Shown piece after piece: positions 25,494 through 34,971 of a stretch of DNA of 41,868 nt. Numbering within the stretch: the stretch's first letter is position 1; the number at the start of each line of letters is the position of its first letter. Source of the stretch: Bacteroidales bacterium (lineage in GTDB: Bacteria > Bacteroidota > Bacteroidia > Bacteroidales > Muribaculaceae); contig SFEA01000021.1 in NCBI GenBank assembly GCA_004557385.1, positions 1-41,868 of the forward strand, given 5' to 3'. The translations under genes were made by a program, and so were the position numbers. The notes beneath the pieces are model-generated. The model was not told where the DNA came from. It ran no database searches and saw only the letters and a program-made list of their open reading frames with translations.

Positions 25494-25547
25494 GAGGCAA
25501 GCCACAATCGCACACCTTTTTCAGTGCATCAACTGCCAGCTTGCCTC
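25494..25547 (-). terminator. Terminator of the porin-permease operon
   Basis: GAGGCAAGC (25494-25502) pairs with GCTTGCCTC (25539-25547). On the minus strand it is followed by TTTGTTTTTTGC. It lies 26 nt past the permease stop. Confidence 0.75.
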
Positions 25548-25572
25548 CTGATTATTTATTGTTTATACGGTT

Positions 25573-27177
25573 TCAATCCCAACCTTCATCGGGGTCGGTT
25601 TTCTCTGGCACCGGCTGATTGCCCCAGCCTACACGATAGTAGCCCGAGAACACCTCAGTGCCAATGGCGTTGTAGACAAACATCCAAACGTACATCTGTC
25701 CGCCTCGTTCATCGCCCTTGAAGTAAGAGTAGCCCTTCGATGGATAGAACACTGCATACGATGCTCTGTTGCCCACACTCTGGTCGTTGATGGTGACGAA
25801 GTAGTAGCCACGCTCGCTCTTGTATGCGTTGTCGATGCGCAATTCGCCGGTCTTTTCGTCTACCGAGAATTCAAACTTGCTTTCGACATTAGTGTCGTAC
25901 CAATTTTCGAGCACATATTTGTTGTTTGAAATGCAGCGCAACTCGGCAGCAGTGCTCATCTGTCGCGGACCGCACATCACCTCTACCGGTGCAGTCCACA
26001 ACGACGGACCTCCCCAAATCGATGCCACTGCCATCACACCCACATAGCACCAGTGAGCCACCACGCCGGCAAGCAAACCGCCTATGGTGTGTGACACTAT
26101 GGCTTTCGACGTGAGTTCGCGATAGCCAAGCGAGTCGAGCATGGCAGTGTGTGTGCTCAAGTAGCCGCTCCAGCACATACCCATGGCAGTGAACACTGCT
26201 ATTGCGTTGCCGTCAATCAAGCCTTCCTCTTGCAAGCGCGGCACCAAACCAAGGGCTGCGCCTACGGCTCCTAAGGCAGTTATCGGGAACGACACAAGCT
26301 CCGACGACTGGAAGCCGAACAGCCATTCAAACACAAAACTGATTTTGTCAGCCAGATAAGGCAACAACTTCACGCCTTCGTAGGCAGTGCCGGTGTATTG
26401 CCCGTCGGTGCTCGGGCCAAAGGTCAACATCATCACAAAAGTGGAGATGATGAGCACACCGGGTATGATTTGCACACCTAATTCCACACCCATCTTGCCA
26501 CCGTCGAGCAACGAATTTAGGAATCGCAGGAATAAGGTTTTTTCTTCCTCGGAATGATGCTGCTCGGCTTCCTCGGTTTCTTCTACGCTGGTTCCTGCCA
26601 TTTCAGTCACCAGTTCGGGGCGAGCTTTGCTGACAAAACGCTGCATAAGGCGGGTTGACACAATGCTGCCTGCCACCGAACCAATGAGCCCAACAATGGC
26701 GCCGGTGCCGTAGCCACGACCTATCATAAACACCACAACAACAAGGCCCATACCGAAGGCTGTGCCGAAGTTGGTGAGCGAAATCAATTGATATTTGCGG
26801 AAGTAGCTGCTGAAACGTGCGTCCTTGCTGAGGCTGATGATGGCAGGGTTGTCGCTCACGAATGTCATCACAGCGCCAAGGGCTGCCACACCAGGCAGGT
26901 TGTAGAGCGGTCGCATGAGCGGTCGTAACAGCTTCTCGAGTATCGCAATCACGCCAAACTCCACAAGCAAGCGGCCGAATGCTCCGGTGAGCACAGTAAT
27001 TCCCATCAAATAGAGCACCGTTTCAAGCAGAAGATGGTAACTCGTGTTCATCATTGTGTTGAACATATTGGGAGCGCCCATCACGCATCCCATATATCCA
27101 AAAACAATTCCAAAAAACACAATCAAAGCCACTGGCTCGATGAGTTTTCTACGTAGTTTTCCTGATATTGGTTTCAT
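25573..27177 (-). CDS. Gate-domain inner-membrane permease with C-terminal beta-rich extension
   Basis: Residues 1-400 form a polytopic membrane protein of the nucleoside-recognition/Gate type (CD0519/CD1768-like): LRPLMRPLYNLPGVAALGAVMTFVSDNPAIISLSKDARF at about 84-122, a charged cytoplasmic loop with Glu-rich VEETEEAEQHHSEEEK (198-213), and FPITALGAVGAALGLVPR near 297-314. The substrate is unknown. Residues about 405-534 form a soluble, aromatic-rich tail (KYVLENWYDTN, GYYFVTIND, AVFYPSKGYSYF) ending in acidic PDEGWD. This tail is not part of the usual family length (about 400-430). Its side of the membrane is not certain. The gene follows a porin by 73 nt and shares its promoter, suggesting transport across both membranes. 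Confidence 0.75.
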   Translation of the reverse strand: MKPISGKLRRKLIEPVALIVFFGIVFGYMGCVMGAPNMFNTMMNTSYHLLLETVLYLMGITVLTGAFGRLLVEFGVIAILEKLLRPLMRPLYNLPGVAALGAVMTFVSDNPAIISLSKDARFSSYFRKYQLISLTNFGTAFGMGLVVVVFMIGRGYGTGAIVGLIGSVAGSIVSTRLMQRFVSKARPELVTEMAGTSVEETEEAEQHHSEEEKTLFLRFLNSLLDGGKMGVELGVQIIPGVLIISTFVMMLTFGPSTDGQYTGTAYEGVKLLPYLADKISFVFEWLFGFQSSELVSFPITALGAVGAALGLVPRLQEEGLIDGNAIAVFTAMGMCWSGYLSTHTAMLDSLGYRELTSKAIVSHTIGGLLAGVVAHWCYVGVMAVASIWGGPSLWTAPVEVMCGPRQMSTAAELRCISNNKYVLENWYDTNVESKFEFSVDEKTGELRIDNAYKSERGYYFVTINDQSVGNRASYAVFYPSKGYSYFKGDERGGQMYVWMFVYNAIGTEVFSGYYRVGWGNQPVPEKTDPDEGWD

Positions 27178-27250
27178 AACCAGATTATGTAACGTTTTAT
27201 GGTATTTGTGTTTAAATCGTTATTTCTCTAATTTTGCTGTTTAGGCTATT

Positions 27251-28312
27251 TCAGAATTTAAGGTCGAAGACATCCATCTGCCAGCGCACGCCCACTGTGA
27301 AGGTGTTGTATCCCGGGGTGTCGTCGGTGCTCGAATGCCAATAGGCATGAAAGCGAACCTTGTTGCGGCGGTCGATGATAGGCGAATACTCTACACCACA
27401 TCCCCAGAAACCGCGGCTGGTGCCTGGCAGCACATAGGTGTCGAGCGGAGCATCGGTGTATTTGTTTTGTGCCTTGTTTTGGTCGTAGCCTCCCTTGGCA
27501 AACACATTGAAGCGGTTGCCCACCCTCACGTCGATTTTGCTCGACACGGTGAAGTCCTTAAAGAACGATGTGTGATGGCCGGCATAACGGTTCATCCAGT
27601 CTAAATCAACCGACACGCGGTCGAAATTGAATTGATGCCCTAACGCCAGATAGTTGATGTATCTGCCCTTGGCATATTCCATCATATTCACCGAATATTT
27701 TGTTTTGAACCACGGTGCAACGGTGCCATACCACATCAAGTTGTAGGCAAACATGTTTTCGAGGCTTTCGGTTGAATATGGCGAGTTGGTCATCTGCAAA
27801 TACAGCTGGTTGCCGTCGCCTATGCGATAGCCCATGTTCACACCTATCTGATAGGGGTTGCAGTGATTCCAATAGTAGCTGGCAAAATACACGTCGATGG
27901 GCGCATAGTCGTATTCGCACGTACCCACCAGCACCACTTGCTTGCCCACGGTGAACGAGTAGCGGTCGTCGGGCGAATATGTGAGATTCACCCAGTCGGT
28001 GCTGTTAAAGAACGATTTAGGGTTGCCGTTGTCCTTATACAAGCGGTGGCGGAACGAATACGTGAATTTATCGTTGATACGTCCGTTTACAATAAGTTTC
28101 AGGTAAGTGCCTTCAAATCCAGCTTTGGTGTCAGGAATCACGATTCCTTCAGCGTCGCTGTGATAGGTGTTCACCGAGCCGTCGAGGCGGGTGTCAATCT
28201 TGAGTGAAACAGAAGGGTCGCCTGCCGATACAACCGGTTTCTCTTCTTGTGCATTAGCGCACAGTGCAAATGTTGCCGCAGCAAGCAGCACGGTTCTGCG
28301 AAGTTTTAGCAT
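27251..28312 (-). CDS. Outer-membrane porin-like beta-barrel
   Basis: A protein of about 353 residues with a signal peptide (MLKLRRTVLLAAATFALCANAQ) and alternating aromatic beta-strands ending in phenylalanine (VDVFDLKF), the usual outer-membrane insertion signal. The pattern, with YLKLIVNGRINDKFTYSFRHRL and VGKQVVLVGTCEYD, resembles porins of the OprO/OprP-like group in Bacteroidetes. The solute is unknown. I chose the Met at 28312 because the Met at 28321 only adds three residues before the signal. A consensus promoter lies at 28376-28406, and the Gate-domain permease follows at 73 nt, probably on the same transcript. Confidence 0.78.
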   Translation of the reverse strand: MLKLRRTVLLAAATFALCANAQEEKPVVSAGDPSVSLKIDTRLDGSVNTYHSDAEGIVIPDTKAGFEGTYLKLIVNGRINDKFTYSFRHRLYKDNGNPKSFFNSTDWVNLTYSPDDRYSFTVGKQVVLVGTCEYDYAPIDVYFASYYWNHCNPYQIGVNMGYRIGDGNQLYLQMTNSPYSTESLENMFAYNLMWYGTVAPWFKTKYSVNMMEYAKGRYINYLALGHQFNFDRVSVDLDWMNRYAGHHTSFFKDFTVSSKIDVRVGNRFNVFAKGGYDQNKAQNKYTDAPLDTYVLPGTSRGFWGCGVEYSPIIDRRNKVRFHAYWHSSTDDTPGYNTFTVGVRWQMDVFDLKF

Positions 28313-28375
28313 AGGTAGCATTTATTATATTAAGTTTTATTTTATGATACTCAGATGTGGTTATAATTACACTTG

Positions 28376-28406
28376 CAAATGTAAATTATTTAATGCAACT
28401 GGCAAA
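28376..28406 (-). promoter_or_regulatory. Promoter of the porin-permease operon
   Basis: On the minus strand, TTTG (28403-28406) is followed by 19 nt and then TACATTTG (28376-28383), a full consensus match 64 nt before the porin start. Confidence 0.7.
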
Positions 28407-28487
28407 ATATTTATATCGACAAATGCGCTGATTTCATCGGCACTTTACGTCACATGGCGTAAGTTTGTCTTATCGCAATTGCGTGAA

Positions 28488-29420
28488 TTATTGATTTTGT
28501 TTGCTCGATTGCTTGCGGCTGCGGTGTTTCTTGCCGCTAATTGCCGAGAAGCCTTTGCCAAACACACCCACAACGCGGCTTTGCGACACAAACGCATTCG
28601 GGTCGATTTCGTTGATGATTTCAAAGATTCGATTCGACTCAAATTTACGGGCTATGCACATCACCACTTTGCAGCCTTCGTGAGTGTATGAGCCTTCGGC
28701 TTGCAGCAGTGTGCAGCCGCGATGCGCCTCCTCGTTGATGGCATGCGAAATTTCATCGTAGTGCTTGGTGATTATGAAGAACTGCACCGAGTGGCGCTGA
28801 CGATCCATGAAATAGTCCATCACATAATACATCACAAACAGGGTGCAGAAGCCAAACACCACCAGTCGCCAATCGTAGAAGATAAAGTAGCACGACGACA
28901 CTATGATGATGTCGCAAATGGTGAGCACACGCCCCAGCGATACGTCGCGATACTTGTTAACGATGGCTGCCAAAATGTCGGTGCCGCCGGTGCTGCCATG
29001 CTGCATGAATATGAAGCCCAAACCAATGCCACACAGCGCCGAACCGATGATGCATGCCATAAAACTTTCGTGAGGACCCATCATCTGCAACAGTGTGCCA
29101 TCGGGTTGCTTAAGCAACATTTGCACCACGCGAAGCATAAAGGTGATGGCAAAAATGCAATAGATGGTCTTAACCATAAATCGGAAACCCAATATCTTCA
29201 ACGCCAATATCATAAGACACGCATTTATCAGAAAATACGTTACGTCGACAGGAATTCCCGAAATGAAATACACAATATTCGAAATACCCGCCACACCACC
29301 TACGGTGATTTGATACGGCAACATAAATGCACCCCAACCTATGGTGTAGAACAGCACGCCTATGGTGAGGAACAAATAGTCTCTTAAGTCTTCACCCGTA
29401 AAACGAAACTTGAATTTCAT
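28488..29420 (-). CDS. YitT family membrane protein (DUF161/DUF2179)
   Basis: Inner-membrane protein of 310 residues. Residues 12-205 hold five or six hydrophobic segments with LPYQITVGGVAGISNIVYFISGIP and HGSTGGTDILAAIVNKY, the hallmark of YitT proteins. Residues about 215-295 form a cytoplasmic DUF2179 domain (GCTLLQAEGSYTHEGCKVVMCIARK). The tail is basic (KKHRSRKQSSKQ). Biochemical role is unknown. The Met at 29420 (MKFKFRFTG) gives the family N-terminus; the upstream in-frame Met at 29462 would add a non-conserved stretch. It lies 112 nt downstream of the thioredoxin-fold gene. Confidence 0.88.
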   Translation of the reverse strand: MKFKFRFTGEDLRDYLFLTIGVLFYTIGWGAFMLPYQITVGGVAGISNIVYFISGIPVDVTYFLINACLMILALKILGFRFMVKTIYCIFAITFMLRVVQMLLKQPDGTLLQMMGPHESFMACIIGSALCGIGLGFIFMQHGSTGGTDILAAIVNKYRDVSLGRVLTICDIIIVSSCYFIFYDWRLVVFGFCTLFVMYYVMDYFMDRQRHSVQFFIITKHYDEISHAINEEAHRGCTLLQAEGSYTHEGCKVVMCIARKFESNRIFEIINEIDPNAFVSQSRVVGVFGKGFSAISGKKHRSRKQSSKQNQ

Positions 29421-29532
29421 ATATGTAAATATGCCTCCATTATTTACGGTTAATAGAATCACCGGTTAAACTATCCGTCAATCTGTTGCAGTCGCTTCAA
29501 GTGTGAAAACGAGAATTGTCAGCAATGCATTT

Positions 29533-30630
29533 TCAGATATACTTAGCCACTGCACTCGACAATTTGGTGGCATCTTCAACACGTTCCACCACCTCGCCGT
29601 TGCGATTGATGACAAACGATGTTGGCACTCCCACCACGTTATATGCCGAGAGATTGCGCGACTGTATGCTCATCGGGTCGTAGACGGTTATCCAAGGCAG
29701 GTTGGCTGCCGACTGACGCCACTGGAATTCCTCGGGGTCGACACTCACTTGATAGATTTCCAAACCTTGAGCCGAATACTTTTTATATACGTCGGCAAGT
29801 GCCTTGTTGAACATCGGCGAGAATTCGGCTTGATACATGGTGAAGTTCAGAATCACCACCTTGCCTTGCTTGGTGACGTCGCTCAATCGGCGTTGTTTGC
29901 CGTGGTTGTCCTGCAAATCGATGTCGATGATAGGAATTTCCTCTGCCACGATTTGGCGCGATGGTGTAGCACCTTGAGCCTCGCGACGGCGACGCTGCCC
30001 GTCGAGCAGCACGTTCACCAGATATCCGGTGCGAGGGTCGTTGGGGCGGAATGTATTATAGGCATTTGCCACAGCGCCGATAATCTTCAGGTCGTTATCG
30101 TTCAAGGCATCAAACAGTGGTTCGTCGCCAATATATTTGTTAATCACATAATATGCCACTATGCCGCTGGGGTTGGCAAGTATCTGATTGGCAAGCTGCT
30201 TTTTCCATGCCTCGAGCGCTGCCTTGTCGCCGCTCTTTGCCATCTCACGGGCTTTGCGGTCGATGTTCATCACCTCCACTGCATTGTCGCTGCCGGCAAG
30301 AGTATAGTCGGTGGCATATTTGGCTCGGTTTGCCGTGAGCGTGATGTGGTCGATGCTGTCGATTGGGAAATAAACCGATTCGCTGCCCATGCGCAGGCGA
30401 TAGATGCCCGGCGATGCGGGTGCTTGCTCACTAACACAGAAGTCGCCGTCCGACTCCACTTTCACACTGTCAACAAAATACCAGTTGCCGCTGCCTGCAC
30501 ACTCAAGCACAAGCATAGTGCTGTCGCCGGCGCCTTCGATATTGCCTTCAACCTTAAACTGATTACCTCCGCCGCACGATATCATTGTGGCTGCCAATGC
30601 GCTAACCACCAAATAGAAATATTTCTTCAT
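29533..30630 (-). CDS. Thioredoxin-fold lipoprotein without a CxxC motif
   Basis: A lipoprotein of 365 residues: signal peptide with lipobox cysteine C19 (TMISC), DUF4369-like beta domain (about 24-115), helical spacer (120-215), and a TlpA/AhpC-like thioredoxin domain (about 230-360). In active members the strand VVILNFT is followed by a WCPPC-type motif. Here the matching bases read FTMYQAEFSP (263-272), with no cysteine at either redox position. The cis-proline loop (VVGVPTSFVINRNGEV) is kept. It is therefore unlikely to be a disulfide reductase; a binding or structural role is more likely. The leader is about 115 nt, from a promoter at 30752-30782. Confidence 0.85.
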   Translation of the reverse strand: MKKYFYLVVSALAATMISCGGGNQFKVEGNIEGAGDSTMLVLECAGSGNWYFVDSVKVESDGDFCVSEQAPASPGIYRLRMGSESVYFPIDSIDHITLTANRAKYATDYTLAGSDNAVEVMNIDRKAREMAKSGDKAALEAWKKQLANQILANPSGIVAYYVINKYIGDEPLFDALNDNDLKIIGAVANAYNTFRPNDPRTGYLVNVLLDGQRRRREAQGATPSRQIVAEEIPIIDIDLQDNHGKQRRLSDVTKQGKVVILNFTMYQAEFSPMFNKALADVYKKYSAQGLEIYQVSVDPEEFQWRQSAANLPWITVYDPMSIQSRNLSAYNVVGVPTSFVINRNGEVVERVEDATKLSSAVAKYI

Positions 30631-30751
30631 TACAAATTGCAGTTGTTAAAAAAAATTCTTCCACTGCAAAGACAGTGCAATCCGAAGGCACAACCGCCAA
30701 GCATAGCCTGAGCGTCATACCAAGGTGTAACCTATTTCGCAGTTTCAGGTG

Positions 30752-30782
30752 CAAAGATAATGTAAAGCCACGAAATATACAA
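30752..30782 (-). promoter_or_regulatory. Promoter of the thioredoxin-fold lipoprotein gene
   Basis: On the minus strand, TTG (30780-30782) is followed by 20 nt and then TATCTTTG (30752-30759). Confidence 0.6.
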
Positions 30783-30883
30783 TCAACTTGCCCATAAGAT
30801 TTTTCATTAATATGCCTGATGCGCCCCATGAAATTGCCTTATGCACATCTACGCAGCAATGCACAGACGGCTAAATAAAGCAA

Positions 30884-30920
30884 GCCTCCAGGGCGTGAAA
30901 CACCACACACCACTGGAGGC
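30884..30920 (-). terminator. Terminator of the fructan operon
   Basis: GCCTCCAG (30884-30891) pairs with CTGGAGGC (30913-30920). On the minus strand the stem is followed by TTGCTTTATTTAG. It lies about 36 nt past the fructokinase stop. Confidence 0.65.
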
Positions 30921-30955
30921 ATAATGAAAGAATAATTTATCCACACTTTATGTCA

Positions 30956-31825
30956 TCACTTCAAATCAGATGGGATTACCGGCATGGCACCTGCTTGTGT
31001 GCACACAAAGGCGCTCACATTCACTGCCCGCTCGTGTGCCTGACGCATGGTCTTGCCTTCAAGCAACCCTGCCACAAAGCTGCCGGTGAAGCTGTCGCCG
31101 GCGCCCACGGTATCAGCCACCTCAACGCGCGGTGTTGGGCAAAACGACTCCTCCTCGGCTGTGAGCACATAGCTGCCGTTCACTCCGCATGTGAGCACCA
31201 CCATCTTCATGCCGTACAGCTCCATGAGCCCGCGACATTTTTCGCGCACATCAATGCCCGGCAACTGCAGCAATCGGCTCACTATCACCAGCTCTTCGTC
31301 GTTGATTTTGAGCACACTGCAGCGGCGCATCGACTCTTCAATCACCTCTCGGCTATAGAAGTTCTGCCGCAGATTGATGTCGAACACCCGCAGGCAATCA
31401 TCCGATGTGCTGTCAATAAAGCGCATAATAGTGGTTCTGCTCACCTCGGAGCGTTGTGCCAGCGAGCCCCAGCACACAGCCAACGCATTCTCAGCCACCT
31501 GTTGCATCTCGGCAGTGAACGGTATGTTGTCCCACGCCACTCCGGTGGCGATGTCGTAAGAGGGAACGCCGTCGCCGTCGAGGCTCACGTTCACCACGCC
31601 CGTGGGAAAATCAACCCGCGGCATGATGTATTCAAGAGCTTTCTCGCCAAATGCCGCCTCGGTACTGTCGGCCAAACGGTCGCACCCCAGCGCACTCACC
31701 GCCACGGCAGGAAAACCAAACTGGGCAGCATGATAGGCAAAATTAGCCGGCGCCCCGCCCAACTTGGCGCCATCGGGCAACACGTCCCATAACGCCTCGC
31801 CCAATCCAACAACATATCGTTTCAT
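30956..31825 (-). CDS. PfkB-family fructokinase
   Basis: Phosphorylates fructose, probably to fructose 6-phosphate, at the end of the fructan pathway in the cytoplasm. The 289-residue protein has the ribokinase-fold signatures: LGGAPANFAYHAAQFG (22-37) for sugar binding and DTVGAGDSFTGSF (238-250), with D244 as catalytic base. Its start overlaps the MFS permease stop by 4 nt (ATGA type), so the two are translationally coupled. The neighbours (GH32 and permease) favour fructose over other PfkB substrates. Confidence 0.92.
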   Translation of the reverse strand: MKRYVVGLGEALWDVLPDGAKLGGAPANFAYHAAQFGFPAVAVSALGCDRLADSTEAAFGEKALEYIMPRVDFPTGVVNVSLDGDGVPSYDIATGVAWDNIPFTAEMQQVAENALAVCWGSLAQRSEVSRTTIMRFIDSTSDDCLRVFDINLRQNFYSREVIEESMRRCSVLKINDEELVIVSRLLQLPGIDVREKCRGLMELYGMKMVVLTCGVNGSYVLTAEEESFCPTPRVEVADTVGAGDSFTGSFVAGLLEGKTMRQAHERAVNVSAFVCTQAGAMPVIPSDLK

Positions 31826-32976
31826 ATCGTAATGTTTTTAAAAATCGACATCAAATAAACCACACCCAGCGCCATCACAGCCACAGCCCCGGCTTGCGAA
31901 GTGGCATCAGCCAACACGCCCATAACCAACGGAAACACTGTGCCGCCAAACAAGCCCATTATCATCAGCCCCGACACCTCGCTCTGTCGCTCAGGCACAT
32001 CGCCAAGCGCGCACGTGAGCATAATGGAGAACACATTGCTGTTGCCGTAACCCACAAGGGCGATTGATGCATACAGCACCCACAGGCTGCCGCCAAACAT
32101 CATCCCCGCCATTGCCAGCGCCATCATAGCCACGCTCGCCACAAAGAATGTGCGCGCCTTCACCACTCGCAGCAGCAGGCTGCCGGTGAAGCACCCTATG
32201 GTGCGGAAAATAAAGTAGAGACTTGTGGCAAACGCCGCATCGTTGAGGCTGTAGCCAAGGCGCTCCATCAGCACCTTGGGGGCTGTGGTGTTGGTGCCCA
32301 CATCAATTCCCACATGGCACATTATGCCCACAAAGCACATCAGCACCATGGGGCGGCGCAGCAGGCGCAGACATCCCACGAGCGAGCCTCCACCCTCAGC
32401 CTCGGGCTCGGCAATGGGCGTGGACGCCAGGCACACGCCTGCAACGATGCCCACCAGCAGATAAATCAAGAACAGCACCTTCCAGCCCAAGCCAAACCAA
32501 GGGATTACCGCCGTGGCGCCCCACATCGCAAAATACGGGGCCATAAACGAGGCAATCGCCTTGACAAACTGCCCGAATGTGAGCGTCGAAGCCAAGCGGG
32601 CCCCGCCGCCAGCAACGGTGGCGATGAGCGGATTCAGCGACACCTGCATGAGCGTGTTGCCTATGCCCAGCAGCGAAAACGAAACAAGCATCACGGCAAA
32701 ACTGTTGCCCACAAGCGCCAAAGCCAACGACAGCACCGTCACCGCAAGCGACAGCAACACCGTGCGTCGGCGCCCAATCCTGGTCATGAGCAAACCAGTG
32801 GGTACACTGAAAATCAGGAACCAGAAAAACACAAGCGACGGCAGCGTATTGGCAAGCGAATCACTCAGACCAAAATCGGCTTTCACATAGTTGCTAGCTA
32901 TTCCCACAAGGTCGACAAACCCCATGGCAAAGAAGCACAGCATAAGCGTGGCGAGAATCACATTCTTGCTTTTCAT
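31822..32976 (-). CDS. MFS sugar permease, probable fructose transporter
   Basis: Inner-membrane carrier of 384 residues with about 12 membrane segments. The MFS loop 2-3 motif appears as GLLMTRIGRRRTVL (about 61-74), and a central cytoplasmic loop lies near 190-205 (IAEPEAEGGG). It resembles the FucP/GLUT-type sugar:proton symporters that Bacteroidales place beside fructokinase and GH32 genes, such as the permease of the B. thetaiotaomicron fructan locus. Fructose as cargo is inferred from context. It follows GH32 by 33 nt and overlaps the kinase by 4 nt. Confidence 0.88.
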   Translation of the reverse strand: MKSKNVILATLMLCFFAMGFVDLVGIASNYVKADFGLSDSLANTLPSLVFFWFLIFSVPTGLLMTRIGRRRTVLLSLAVTVLSLALALVGNSFAVMLVSFSLLGIGNTLMQVSLNPLIATVAGGGARLASTLTFGQFVKAIASFMAPYFAMWGATAVIPWFGLGWKVLFLIYLLVGIVAGVCLASTPIAEPEAEGGGSLVGCLRLLRRPMVLMCFVGIMCHVGIDVGTNTTAPKVLMERLGYSLNDAAFATSLYFIFRTIGCFTGSLLLRVVKARTFFVASVAMMALAMAGMMFGGSLWVLYASIALVGYGNSNVFSIMLTCALGDVPERQSEVSGLMIMGLFGGTVFPLVMGVLADATSQAGAVAVMALGVVYLMSIFKNITI

Positions 32977-33009
32977 AATCTCACAATCCTCCTTTCCTTG
33001 TCGCCTGCA

Positions 33010-34950
33010 TTATTTGCCCAATTGATTGATTACTACATTGCTAACCTTGGCAGAGCCTTGAGCGCCAAACTGCACAGCGCTGAAGCCCTGCGAGGGGAAC
33101 ACTAAATTTGTCATGGCAATGCGACCGCCGTCGACAAACATCTCCACCGAACAACGGTCGACAAAGATGTCGATGCAGTATTCACCGCCCTTGCACAGGC
33201 TCAGCGGAGCCCATGTGCCTAATGCCCAGTCGTTGCGATAGTTCACCGACAGTGTTTTGCGATGTTCGTCAGCCTCACGTTCATGCACGTTATATGGCGC
33301 GCCGTGGCGTTCGAGGTCAGTCACACCAGCTTCGGTGCGGTCCATCACAATGCGATTCTGCTCAAGGTCGATATAGCATTTCAAAGTCTCACCTGCAGTG
33401 TTGACAAGGTCGAAATTCACACGGCGAGTGCCCTGTGAAGGAACTACACTAAATTGCAGCTCAAAAGCGCCGTCGCCGTCGACATCAACATTGCTCACGC
33501 TGTGCGAATTATTGCTTACGGCAAAGTCTTGCTCACGTCGAGTGTCCGAAACAAGATTTTTCACTTCAGCAACCGGCTTAGCCGCCATATACACCTCGCC
33601 ATCGGCTTCAAAGAGCGAGAACTCGCGAGGCAGTGCGTTAGCCGAGCGGAATTGCTGCGTGGGCACATAGTTGGCATACTGCCAGTTGCTCATCCACGGC
33701 ATGCCAATCACGCGTCCGCCGGGAGCATTGCTGAAAGTGACGGTTGCATAATGGTCCTTACCCCAATCGATAAACTTATAAGTCTCGGGCTTGCTCATGC
33801 ACTTAAATTCCTTGCCATCGAACGTGCCGACAAAGTATTCGGTAGCCGAACCGCCGAACAAACAACCCGGGTTGATGTTGACAATCATCACCCAATATTG
33901 CTTGCCGTCGAGCGTGAGTGGGAAAAAGTCGGGACACTCATATTGATTAGGCTGCACGCCGTAACCCTCGCCAAAGGCACTCACATAATGCCAGTCCTTA
34001 AGGTCGCTGCTGGCATAGAAACGCATTTCTTTGTCGCTGCTCACAATCATATACCACGATTTCATCGGTTCATACCAGAAAATCTTTGGGTCGCGGAAGT
34101 CGCGCAATCCTTTGCAGCGCTTTGGGTCGTCAGCCAGGCCTTGATAGCTGTTGAGCACAGGGTTGCCGCTATATTTGGTGAATGTGCGACCGTTATCGGT
34201 TGAATAAGCCATGCATTGCAACTCGGTGAGCTCACGTGCGCGGCTGCCATCCTCAAGGTGGCAGGTGTAGAAAGCAATTATGGCGTCTTTGCCAAATCCT
34301 GCGGTGTTTTCCTTATCAACCACAGCCGAGCCGGAAAAGATGTGGCCCAGAGTGTCGCGCTCGATAGCCGGCTTCAGGCGAGTCCAGTGCACAAGGTCGG
34401 TGCTCACCGAGTGACCCCAGTGCATATTGCCCCACACCGATGCGTAAGGGTTATATTGGAAATAGAGATGCCACTCACCATCCTTATACACTAAGCCGTT
34501 GGCATCGTTCATCCACCCGTAGGCTGGAGTGTGATGATACACCGGGCGATAATTGTCGGTGTTAGTGGTGTCGAAGGTGTCGGCTGCCTTTAGGTTTTCC
34601 CAGCACAAGGCATCGGCTGAAGGCTGATTCTTCACCTCTACTACGGCTTTAGCCACTGTGCTGCCGCTGTCGGCGACCTCAAATGGCACATAATAGTCGA
34701 TGCGCGATATTGCCAGGCGCACGTCCATCCATGTGTCGGCAGCGCTGCCGGTGTTCAGGCGCATTTGTGCTTCGGGGGCATCTTCCTGAATAGGCAACAG
34801 CAGCAACTGCTGCGGATTCAGCACTTCAATCACTGCCAAGCTGTCGGATTGGCGATTAATGTTTATTTCGCTCTTGCTGCCGGCACACGATGCCATCATC
34901 ATCACTGCTGCAAGCACTATTGCGTTTATGATATTTGCTATTGTTTTCAT
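33010..34950 (-). CDS. GH32 fructanase lipoprotein
   Basis: Cleaves beta-fructosidic bonds in levan, inulin or sucrose-type fructans. Counting from the Met at 34950, the 646-residue protein has a lipoprotein signal with C22 (MMMASC), an N-terminal beta domain of the DUF4980 type (about 30-130), the five-blade propeller with nucleophile D149 in WMNDANG, the stabiliser in FRDPK (D287) and the acid/base E339 in YECPDF, and a C-terminal beta-sandwich (about 480-646). All three catalytic residues are present. Lipidation suggests a membrane-anchored enzyme, possibly surface exposed. Endo or exo action, and levan or inulin preference, cannot be decided by eye. The in-frame Met at 34974 is less likely because it adds residues before the signal. 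Confidence 0.95.
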   Translation of the reverse strand: MKTIANIINAIVLAAVMMMASCAGSKSEININRQSDSLAVIEVLNPQQLLLLPIQEDAPEAQMRLNTGSAADTWMDVRLAISRIDYYVPFEVADSGSTVAKAVVEVKNQPSADALCWENLKAADTFDTTNTDNYRPVYHHTPAYGWMNDANGLVYKDGEWHLYFQYNPYASVWGNMHWGHSVSTDLVHWTRLKPAIERDTLGHIFSGSAVVDKENTAGFGKDAIIAFYTCHLEDGSRARELTELQCMAYSTDNGRTFTKYSGNPVLNSYQGLADDPKRCKGLRDFRDPKIFWYEPMKSWYMIVSSDKEMRFYASSDLKDWHYVSAFGEGYGVQPNQYECPDFFPLTLDGKQYWVMIVNINPGCLFGGSATEYFVGTFDGKEFKCMSKPETYKFIDWGKDHYATVTFSNAPGGRVIGMPWMSNWQYANYVPTQQFRSANALPREFSLFEADGEVYMAAKPVAEVKNLVSDTRREQDFAVSNNSHSVSNVDVDGDGAFELQFSVVPSQGTRRVNFDLVNTAGETLKCYIDLEQNRIVMDRTEAGVTDLERHGAPYNVHEREADEHRKTLSVNYRNDWALGTWAPLSLCKGGEYCIDIFVDRCSVEMFVDGGRIAMTNLVFPSQGFSAVQFGAQGSAKVSNVVINQLGK

Positions 34951-34971
34951 TGTATGAATTGATATATTGTT

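Larger units (their letters stand above)
30631..30955. other. 325-bp intergenic region
   Basis: Holds the promoter of the thioredoxin-fold gene (30752-30782), its long leader (about 30631-30745) and the fructan-operon terminator (30884-30920). No small gene or RNA is recognisable in the rest. Confidence 0.6.

Noticed and set aside
29503..30711. Long plus-strand open frame (402 codons)
   Set aside because: Antisense to the thioredoxin-fold lipoprotein, which has a signal peptide, promoter and domain match.
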